A stretch of 64,000 nucleotides of DNA from Jiangellales bacterium (GTDB lineage: Bacteria > Actinomycetota > Actinomycetes > Jiangellales > Jiangellaceae): positions 42,619-106,618 of the forward strand of contig JAUJNY010000006.1 of NCBI GenBank assembly GCA_030447955.1, given 5' to 3'. Both the position numbers and the translations under genes were made by a program. Below the pieces are notes generated by a model. That model saw nothing but the letters and a program-made list of their open reading frames with translations. It had not been told where the DNA came from and searched no databases. Of the stretch, positions 58,243 to 64,000 are shown one piece after another. The number at the start of each line of letters is the position of its first letter. Position 1 is the first letter of the stretch.

Positions 58243-59600
58243 GCGCGCTCTCGTTCTGGCACGACAGCCTCCCGGCACCACCGCGCCGCCGTCCGCCGCT
58301 GAGCGGGGACATCGACGTCGACGTCGCGATAGTTGGTGCCGGCTACACCGGCCTGTGGACCGCCTACTACCTCGCCGCCGCCAACCCCAGCCTGCGGGTG
58401 GCCGTGCTGGAGCGCGAGACGGTGGGGTTCGGTGCGTCCGGTCGCAACGGCGGCTGGTGCTCCGCCCTTTTCCCCGCCGCCGCCTCCTGGCTGGCGCGCC
58501 GCTACGGCGCCGCGGCGGCCGTCGCCCAGCTGCGGGCGATGCGCGAGACCGTCGACGAGGTGGGTCGCGTCATTGCCGCCGAGGGAGTGGACGCGCAGTG
58601 GGCCAAGGGCGGCAGCATCGTCGCGGCCCGTACGCCCGTGCAGCTCGCGCGGGCGCGCGCGCAGGTGAGCGAAGCGCGTCGCTGGGGGGACACCGACCTG
58701 GAACTGCTCGACGCGCGCGCAGCACAGGCGGTCATCGGTGCCACCGGTGTGCTGGGCGCGACCTACACCCCGCACTGCGCCGCCCTACATCCCGCCCGGC
58801 TCGTCCACGGCCTCGCCGATGCGGTCGCGCGGCGCGGGGTCACGGTCTGCGAAGGCACCACCGTGACCCGCATCCGTCCCGGGGCCGCCGAGACAGACCA
58901 CGGGCGCGTGCGCGCCCGCTACGTGCTGCGCGCCACCGAGGCGTGGACCGCTCGACTGCCCGGCTCCCGTCGCGACGTCGCCCCGGTGTACTCGCTCATG
59001 CTGGCCACCGAGCCGTTGCCGGCCTCGAGCTGGGACGCGCTGGGGCTGCGACGGCGGGAGACCTTCGCCGACCACCGCCACCTGGTGATCTACGGCCAGC
59101 GCACCGCCGACGGACGGCTGGCCTTTGGCGGCCGCGGAGCGCCGTACCACCTCGGCTCGCGCATCGAGGCACGCTTCGACCGGGAGCCGGCTGTGTTCGC
59201 CGACCTGCGCCGGGTCCTGGTCGACCTGTTCCCGGCCGTCCGGGACGTCGCGATCACCCACACCTGGGGCGGCCCGCTGGGCGTTCCGCGGGACTGGTGC
59301 GCCTCCGTCGGGCTGGATCGGGTGAGTGGCCTGGGAGCGGCCGGCGGGTACGTCGGCGACGGTGTGGCCACCAGCAACCTGGCGGGGCGCACGCTCGCCG
59401 ACCTGGTCCTCGGCCACGACAGCGAGCTGGTGCGGCTGCCGTGGGTGGGTCACCGCTCGAGGCGGTGGGAGCCCGAGCCGCTGCGCTGGCTCGGCGTCAC
59501 GGCTGGGCTGCGGGTCATGACCGGCGCCGACGCGGAGGAGGCGCGCACCGGCCGACCCTCGCGGCGGGCGGCAGCCTTCGCCCGGGTGCTCGGCCACTGA
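58227..59600 (+). CDS. FAD-dependent amine oxidase (PuuB-like, DAO family)
   Basis: 457 residues; the start lies 16 bp inside the aminotransferase gene. FAD loop VDVAIVGAGYTGLWTAYYLA, then ETVGFGASGRNGGWCSALF as in gamma-glutamylputrescine oxidase. LAFGGRGAPYHLGSRIEARF and ITHTWGGPLGVPRDWCASVG close the family pattern, and GLGAAGGYVGDGVATSNLAG is the C-terminal FAD segment. No PuuA-type ligase is nearby, so the substrate may be a free or acetylated polyamine. Confidence 0.87.
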   Translation: MDAPLSALSFWHDSLPAPPRRRPPLSGDIDVDVAIVGAGYTGLWTAYYLAAANPSLRVAVLERETVGFGASGRNGGWCSALFPAAASWLARRYGAAAAVAQLRAMRETVDEVGRVIAAEGVDAQWAKGGSIVAARTPVQLARARAQVSEARRWGDTDLELLDARAAQAVIGATGVLGATYTPHCAALHPARLVHGLADAVARRGVTVCEGTTVTRIRPGAAETDHGRVRARYVLRATEAWTARLPGSRRDVAPVYSLMLATEPLPASSWDALGLRRRETFADHRHLVIYGQRTADGRLAFGGRGAPYHLGSRIEARFDREPAVFADLRRVLVDLFPAVRDVAITHTWGGPLGVPRDWCASVGLDRVSGLGAAGGYVGDGVATSNLAGRTLADLVLGHDSELVRLPWVGHRSRRWEPEPLRWLGVTAGLRVMTGADAEEARTGRPSRRAAAFARVLGH

Positions 59601-59886
59601 TTGCTTGCAGTGCCGCGGAAGTCACCCCCCGCGCTGTCAGCACTCCTCAACCGGTGACTCTTTGCAGGCAGCCCCGGATCGCCGAGGTCGCAGGCGACGT
59701 CTTGAACTCCGCGGTCGAGGGGAACCAGGTCTGGGTCCCCGCCACCGCGCGAGCCTCCGTCAGCGCCGGACCGCCAATCCTTTGTGCGGCCCGCAGGACA
59801 TCGACCCACCTCGCTGGCGTCCACTGGTTGCTCGATGACGGCGGACCCCGCTTCTAGCTCAGGGGCAACAGCTCGAGAGGGTACCG

Positions 59887-60324
59887 ATGAGTTCTGCCGG
59901 CTCCCCGGGTCTACAGGCCATGACTCATTCCTCGCGAACCCCCACGACCCTCTCGAACATCGGCGTGGCCATGTTCACCGTCGCCGACCAGGACGCAGCC
60001 CTCGCCTTCTACACCGAGAAGCTGGGCTTCGAAGTGCGCGGCGACACGCGCTTCGGTGAGCACGACGAGATGCGCTGGCTGGAGGTGGCCCCGCCCGGAT
60101 CGCGGGCGCGGCTGGCGCTCAACCCGCCGATGGGCGACCAGCCCGGCGGCAGCTCGATTGGTGTGGAGACAGCGGACGTGCTGGGTGAGCACGCGCGGCT
60201 GAGCGCCATCGGTGGCATCGACCTTGATCCGGAGCCGATGCGCACCCCCGGCGCCCCGCTGATGTTCATGCTGCGTGACCCCGACGGCAACCACGTCGTC
60301 GTGGTGGAAGAACCGGCCCCCTAG
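59887..60324 (+). CDS. VOC (glyoxalase-fold) family protein
   Basis: 145 residues from an ATG with CGAGAGG upstream; an in-frame ATG at 59920 is an alternative. TLSNIGVAMFTVADQDAALA, FYTEKLGFEVRGDTRFGEHD, EMRWLEVAPPGSRARLALNP and MFMLRDPDGNHVVVVEE are the two glyoxalase modules. Function unknown. The 286 bp before it (59601-59886) hold no convincing gene. Confidence 0.86.
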   Translation: MSSAGSPGLQAMTHSSRTPTTLSNIGVAMFTVADQDAALAFYTEKLGFEVRGDTRFGEHDEMRWLEVAPPGSRARLALNPPMGDQPGGSSIGVETADVLGEHARLSAIGGIDLDPEPMRTPGAPLMFMLRDPDGNHVVVVEEPAP

Positions 60325-60451
60325 CTCCACGGGCACGGCAGCACCGCGCCCAGTGGCGTCGACTAGCTGTAATCACCGGGGACGTTGGTTGAGAGTCCCG
60401 GCCACGCGCGCCCGGTCGTCGGCAACTGCAGCGGGGCTACGGCGGCGAGAC

Positions 60452-60754
60452 CTACGACACCAACCGCTCACCTGCGTTGCGATCTGATCTTGCCGGTTCG
60501 ACCCCGCCGTCTGACTGGTTGATCTCCGCCCACAGTGCATCGAGAGAGAGGTCGAGGACGTCGGCGATCGCAGCGATGGTCGGAAAGGCAGGGGTGGCTA
60601 CGCGACCGGACTCGATCTTCCGAAGAGTCTCCGGTGAGACTCCTGCATCTAGCGCGGTGGTGAGCATCGAGCTCTTCCCCCTGGCACGTCGCAGGAGGGC
60701 GCCGAGGCGCTGTCCGCGTTCGACCTCTGCGGGAGTGAGCGGCAACCTGACCAT
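60452..60754 (-). CDS. XRE-family regulator divergent from map
   Basis: 100 residues. HTH about 12-70: VERGQRLGALLRRARGKSSM, LTTALDAGVSPETLRKIESG, RVATPAFPTIAAIADVLDLS. A -10-like TAAAAT lies 7 nt before the ATG, so the mRNA is probably leaderless. Likely controls itself and the divergent methionine aminopeptidase through the palindrome between them. Confidence 0.88.
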   Translation of the reverse strand: MVRLPLTPAEVERGQRLGALLRRARGKSSMLTTALDAGVSPETLRKIESGRVATPAFPTIAAIADVLDLSLDALWAEINQSDGGVEPARSDRNAGERLVS

Positions 60755-60761
60755 GACACCG

Positions 60762-60782
60762 ATTTTAGTACCGGGATACTAT
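60762..60782. promoter_or_regulatory. Back-to-back -10 elements sharing a palindromic operator
   Basis: TAGTA-CCGGGA-TACTA (60766-60781) has perfect 5-bp arms. Its left edge overlaps the -10 TAAAAT of the XRE gene (minus strand, 60767-60762) and its right edge the -10 TACTAT for map (60777-60782), so one bound repressor would cover both promoters. Confidence 0.6.
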
Positions 60783-60820
60783 GGCCGGGATAGTTATTGG
60801 CTGCGCGAGGAAGGCGTCGG

Positions 60821-61603
60821 ATGATCGAGATCCTGAGCCCCACCGGACTGCCACGCGCGAAGGACACGGGCGCCCTGGTCGCCGGCATCTTGCAGACCCT
60901 GCAGAGCCGTAGCACGGTCGGCACGAACCTCCGGGACATCAACCTGTTGGCCCAGGACATGATCGCCGAGGCTGGAGCGCTGTCCTGCTATGTCGACTAC
61001 GAGCCGTCCTTCGGACGCGGGCCGTTCGGGCACTACATCTGCACGTCGGTGAACGATGCTGTGCTCCACGGGCTGCCGTACGACTACACGCTTGCCGACG
61101 GCGACCTGCTGTCGCTCGACCTCGCCGTATCCAAAGGCGGAGTCGTTGCGGACTCCGCCATCAGCTTCATCGTGGGCGACTCGAGGCCCGCGGAGAGCGT
61201 TGCGATGATCAGCGCGACCGAACGCGCATTGAGTGCAGGGATAGCCACGGCTGGCCCCGGAGCTCGCATCGGTGACATCTCCCATGCCATCGGCGCGGTC
61301 CTCAGCGAGGCGGGGTATCCAATCAACACCGAGTTCGGCGGTCACGGCGTCGGATCGACGATGCACCAGGCCCCGCACGTCCCAAACACGGGGCGGCCCG
61401 GTCGCGGATACAAATTACGCCGTGGGCTGCTGCTGGCGCTCGAGCCGTGGGTCATGGCGGACACCGCCGAGCTCGTCACCGATGCCGATGGCTGGACACT
61501 CCGAAGCGCGACAGGCTGCCGGACAGCGCACAGCGAACACACGATCGCTATCACCAACGACGGAGCCGAAGTTCTCACCTTGCCGGAGCAGGCGCAACCG
61601 TGA
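60821..61603 (+). CDS. map: Type I methionine aminopeptidase
   Basis: Removes N-terminal methionine from nascent proteins. 260 residues from ATG 60821, with GAGGAAGG upstream. The full metal and substrate set is present: H83 (NDAVLHGLPY), D100 and D111 (LLSLDLAVSKGGVVADSAIS), H175 (GGHGVGSTMHQAPHVPN), E208 (LALEPWVMA) and E239 (TAHSEHTIAI). It is outside the usual secY-adk-map-infA setting, so this is probably a second copy, under the control of the divergent XRE regulator. Confidence 0.93.
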   Translation: MIEILSPTGLPRAKDTGALVAGILQTLQSRSTVGTNLRDINLLAQDMIAEAGALSCYVDYEPSFGRGPFGHYICTSVNDAVLHGLPYDYTLADGDLLSLDLAVSKGGVVADSAISFIVGDSRPAESVAMISATERALSAGIATAGPGARIGDISHAIGAVLSEAGYPINTEFGGHGVGSTMHQAPHVPNTGRPGRGYKLRRGLLLALEPWVMADTAELVTDADGWTLRSATGCRTAHSEHTIAITNDGAEVLTLPEQAQP

Positions 61604-61662
61604 AGCCGCAGGTCAAGGCATGCAGCCGCCTGAGCCTGGTGCCGTCTGGGGATACTTCCCGA

Positions 61663-62115
61663 GTGAGGTTCCGCACGACGATTGAGCTAGGCGGCAAGAC
61701 CGCCACCGGGTTCGCGGTCCCCGACGAGGTCGTCGCCGCGCTCGGCTCCAGCAAGCGACCCCCGGTCCTCGTCACCATCGGGGGGCACGCCTACCGGACG
61801 ACCGTGGCATCGATGGGTGGGCGCTTTCTCATCCCGCTCAGCGCCGAGCACCGCGCCGCTGCCGGCGTGGCAGCCGGCGACGAGGTCGACGTCACCATCG
61901 AGGCCGACACCGCACCACGAGAGGTGGCCGTGCCGGCCGACCTCGCCAACGCCCTGGCGCAAGACCCGGACGCGCAGAGGTTTTTCGACACGCTCGCCTG
62001 CAGCCACCGCAAGGAGTGGGTGCGCTGGATCGACGAGGCCAAGAAGCCCGAGACCCGCAGCACCCGGCTCTCCAGGACGGTCGACGCCCTGCATGAGGGC
62101 CGCCGCACTCGTTGA
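61663..62115 (+). CDS. DUF1905 / YdeI-like (OmpD-associated) protein
   Basis: 150 residues from GTG 61663 (VRFRTTIELGGKTATGFAVP), the usual family start. A GTG at 61600 overlapping the map stop is in frame but would add unconserved residues. DUF1905 barrel: VLVTIGGHAYRTTVASMGGR, FLIPLSAEHRAAAGVAAGDE. YdeI tail: ALAQDPDAQRFFDTLACSHR, KEWVRWIDEAKKPETRSTRL. Function unknown; probably co-transcribed with map. Confidence 0.88.
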   Translation: MRFRTTIELGGKTATGFAVPDEVVAALGSSKRPPVLVTIGGHAYRTTVASMGGRFLIPLSAEHRAAAGVAAGDEVDVTIEADTAPREVAVPADLANALAQDPDAQRFFDTLACSHRKEWVRWIDEAKKPETRSTRLSRTVDALHEGRRTR

Positions 62116-62171
62116 GAGCGATAAAGATCAGGCTCCACCCGTGCCGATCGAGGGTCGGACTCAATGATTCG

Positions 62172-62885
62172 TTACCGCAGTGTTGCTTCGAGGCGTCGCG
62201 CCATCGAGATCAGGCGGTCGGCGGTGGCGTCCGGGTCGACGATCTGGTGCAGGTGTTGACCGGGCAGCTGCTCGACGAGCCAACCTCGGCGGCGCGCGTC
62301 CGCGGCGGCTTCATCGTACGGCGGCCCGAAGACCAGGTAGCCGCATGGCAGGTCATCGTCCCAACCAACGGGGACCGGCACCAGCTGCTCGTAGTACGCC
62401 AAAAGCAGCCGTGGCTGCTCGGCCGTCACCGCCGCCCGGCTCTGCGGGTCGGGAAACATCGGGGCGATGTCCTCCTCGTCCCACCACTCGGTCCACGGCG
62501 GAAGCCTGCCGTCGTTCACCTTGCCCCGCAGGAAGTCCAACAGCTCGGCGGGTGCCACGGGAGTCGACCCCGCGAGCGCCGGGAGGGCCGCGTCCACGAA
62601 CACGCATCCGCGCACGGGCAGTGCGGCGTGCGTGACGAGCAGAGGTACGAACAAGCCTGCGTTGCTGTGCGCCACCAGCAGCACCGGGTTGTCCTTGGGA
62701 AGCTGGCTCATCCCTGCGTTCACGTCCTCGACCACACGAGGCCAGAAGGGCGGACCCGCCTCGCCCACGTCGAGCAACGAGGGGACGACGCTCTCGTGAC
62801 CTCGCGCGCGGAGCCGGGCCGCGACCGGCGCCCACGTCAGCGGACCGACCGAGGGGCTGTGTACCAGCACGAACGCGGGTTGCAT
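62172..62885 (-). CDS. Alpha/beta hydrolase
   Basis: 237 residues from ATG 62885. FVLVHSPSVGPLTWAPVAAR holds the oxyanion strand (HSPS where H-G-x-x is usual). VLLVAHSNAGLFVPLLVTHA carries the nucleophile elbow as H-S-N-A-G, with Ser. A C-terminal H in PGQHLHQIVDPDATADRL is the likely catalytic His. Substrate unknown. Confidence 0.82.
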   Translation of the reverse strand: MQPAFVLVHSPSVGPLTWAPVAARLRARGHESVVPSLLDVGEAGPPFWPRVVEDVNAGMSQLPKDNPVLLVAHSNAGLFVPLLVTHAALPVRGCVFVDAALPALAGSTPVAPAELLDFLRGKVNDGRLPPWTEWWDEEDIAPMFPDPQSRAAVTAEQPRLLLAYYEQLVPVPVGWDDDLPCGYLVFGPPYDEAAADARRRGWLVEQLPGQHLHQIVDPDATADRLISMARRLEATLR

Positions 62886-62970
62886 CCCGACATCTTGGCG
62901 GCAACGGGCGACCAGCCGGATGCTTGCGCCGAGGGGGAAAGAGTCGGAGTCCTCGCTGAAGCGCGCCTCC

Positions 62971-64000
62971 TCAACTGGTGGCGGCGAGCTGCCCGCAGGC
63001 GCCGTCGATCTCCCGTCCCCGGGTGTCGCGTACGGTCGTCGGCACGCCAGCGGACCGCAGCCGCCGGACGAACTCGCGCTCGTCGGCCGGGCGCGACGCG
63101 GTCCAGCGTGAGCCCGGGGTGGGGTTGAGCGGGATCGGGTTGACGTGCACCCAGCCGCGTCCCCGGCGTACCAACTCGCGGGCCAACAGGTCTGCCCGCC
63201 ACGCCTGGTCGTTGACGTCCCTGATGAGCGCGTACTCGATCGACACGCGTCGGCCGGTGCGCGCATGGTGCTCGCGGGCAGCGTCGAGGACCTCGGCCAC
63301 TGGCCAGCGGGTGTTGACGGGGACGAGCTCGTTGCGCAGCTCGTCGTCTGGCGCATGCAATGACAGCGCGAGGGTGACGGCGAGGCCCGCATCGGTGAGC
63401 TGGCGCATCCGCGGGACGAGGCCAACCGTGGAGACGGTCACGTGCCGCTGGGACAGGCCCAGGCCGTCCGGTGCCGGGTCGGTGAGCCGGCGCACGGCCT
63501 CGAGCACCGCCCGGTAGTTGGCCAACGGCTCCCCCATGCCCATGAACACCACGTGGGAGACCCGGCCAGGACCGCCGGGGACCTCGCCCCGGTTCAACGC
63601 CCGCGCCCCGGCGAGGACCTGCTCCACGATTTCCGCCGTACTCAGGTTGCGGGTCAGCCCGGCCTGCCCGGTGGCGCAGAACGGGCAGTTCATGCCGCAG
63701 CCGGCCTGGCTGGACACGCACATCGTCACCCGGTCCGGATACCGCATGAGGACGCTCTCGACCAGCGCCCCGTCGAAGAGCCGCCACACCGACTTGCGGG
63801 TGGCGCCACCGTCACACTCCAGGTGGCGCACGGGTGACAACAGCGGCGGCAGCAGCCCCGCCACCAGCCGTTCTCGCGCGCCCGCCGGTACGTCGGTCAT
63901 CGCGGCCGAGTCGTCGACGAGCCTGGCGAAGTAGTGAGTGGAGAGCTGCCCCGCTCGGAACGCCTGTTCGCCGAGCTCAGTGACGGCCGTACGTCGCTGC
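62971..64000 (-). CDS. rlmN: 23S rRNA (adenine-2503-C2)-methyltransferase RlmN (5' end beyond window)
   Basis: Radical-SAM dual-specificity enzyme that methylates A2503 of 23S rRNA (and A37 of tRNAs). The frame is open to the right edge: [20 protein letters not shown] precedes [19 protein letters not shown], so the ATG at 63900 is internal. The 4Fe-4S motif C-x3-C-x2-C is in [40 protein letters not shown] is the GGE-like SAM motif and EIDGACGQL holds the methyl-carrying Cys. Perhaps 25-35 N-terminal residues are missing. Confidence 0.96.
   Translation of the reverse strand, partial: QRRTAVTELGEQAFRAGQLSTHYFARLVDDSAAMTDVPAGARERLVAGLLPPLLSPVRHLECDGGATRKSVWRLFDGALVESVLMRYPDRVTMCVSSQAGCGMNCPFCATGQAGLTRNLSTAEIVEQVLAGARALNRGEVPGGPGRVSHVVFMGMGEPLANYRAVLEAVRRLTDPAPDGLGLSQRHVTVSTVGLVPRMRQLTDAGLAVTLALSLHAPDDELRNELVPVNTRWPVAEVLDAAREHHARTGRRVSIEYALIRDVNDQAWRADLLARELVRRGRGWVHVNPIPLNPTPGSRWTASRPADEREFVRRLRSAGVPTTVRDTRGREIDGACGQLAATS

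Noticed and set aside
58355-59604. Long plus-strand frame overlapping the amine-oxidase gene
   Set aside because: Arg/Gly/Pro-rich shadow of the FAD oxidase frame, which has all family motifs.
59605-59857. Frame ending LAGVHWLLDDGGPRF after the amine-oxidase gene
   Set aside because: No start with a ribosome site and no recognisable domain; possibly a decayed gene tail, not supportable.
60493-60510. GGTTCGACCCC, resembling a tRNA T-loop
   Set aside because: It lies inside the XRE coding sequence; no acceptor stem, anticodon arm or D arm can be drawn around it.

Overview
The window is about 64 kb of very GC-rich chromosome with dense, mostly overlapping gene starts (GTGA/ATGA couplings), many GTG starts and several probably leaderless promoters. 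Gene content is typical of a free-living actinobacterium: PaaABC, RskA-type zinc anti-sigma factor, YlxR, DUF503, Rip1-type site-2 protease, DUF4439 ferritin-like protein beside proS, and Tat-exported lipoproteins. The genus cannot be fixed from sequence alone. No tRNA, rRNA or CRISPR array was seen.

Layout. 1-1.7 kb: the left-truncated phenylacetyl-CoA epoxidase genes paaC-paaB-paaA. 1.9-3.8 kb: a SigE-type sigma factor coupled to a membrane-anchored kelch-like protein. 3.8-10 kb: an accessory patch with three GNAT acetyltransferases (one Eis-like), a GyrI-like protein, an intact IS110-family element with a probable bridge-RNA end, a frameshifted DUF899 gene and a broken immunity-like gene. 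10-28.7 kb: a core lysine/RNA/translation block on the minus strand (dapB, M16 peptidase, pnp, rpsO, ribF, truB, rbfA, DUF503, infB, ylxR, nusA, rimP). It is interrupted by a GT39-like membrane protein, an ECF sigma/anti-sigma pair, an orphan PIN toxin and a second SigE-type sigma coupled to a signal-peptidase-like protein that lacks its catalytic dyad. 28.8-32.3 kb: an ABC exporter pair. 32.4-33.5 kb: a lipoprotein, DUF4439 and a phosphotransferase remnant. 33.9-43.5 kb: HAD phosphatase, proS, an XRE/nucleotidyltransferase pair, CapA, GNAT, then the isoprenoid/membrane-protease genes ispG, rip1 and dxr. 43.6-46.7 kb: an MMPL exporter divergent from its TetR regulator. 46.7-59.6 kb: a polyamine uptake and breakdown locus. 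59.9-64 kb: VOC protein, XRE regulator divergent from a type I methionine aminopeptidase, a DUF1905/YdeI protein, an alpha/beta hydrolase and right-truncated rlmN.

How the genes work together. The polyamine locus forms a near-complete route: PotABCD import, class III aminotransferase and FAD amine oxidase, two aldehyde dehydrogenases, an agmatinase-family ureohydrolase, and an Lrp/AsnC regulator at the divergent centre. Three sigma factors lie within 21 kb, each translationally coupled to a different kind of membrane-anchored partner.

Sequence quality. Between about 24.4 and 30.0 kb the essential genes infB, nusA and rimP and the ABC permease carry about sixteen frame breaks. All those that could be resolved look like lost G/C bases. 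This is best read as local consensus error, so those genes are annotated as single full-length genes spanning the breaks.
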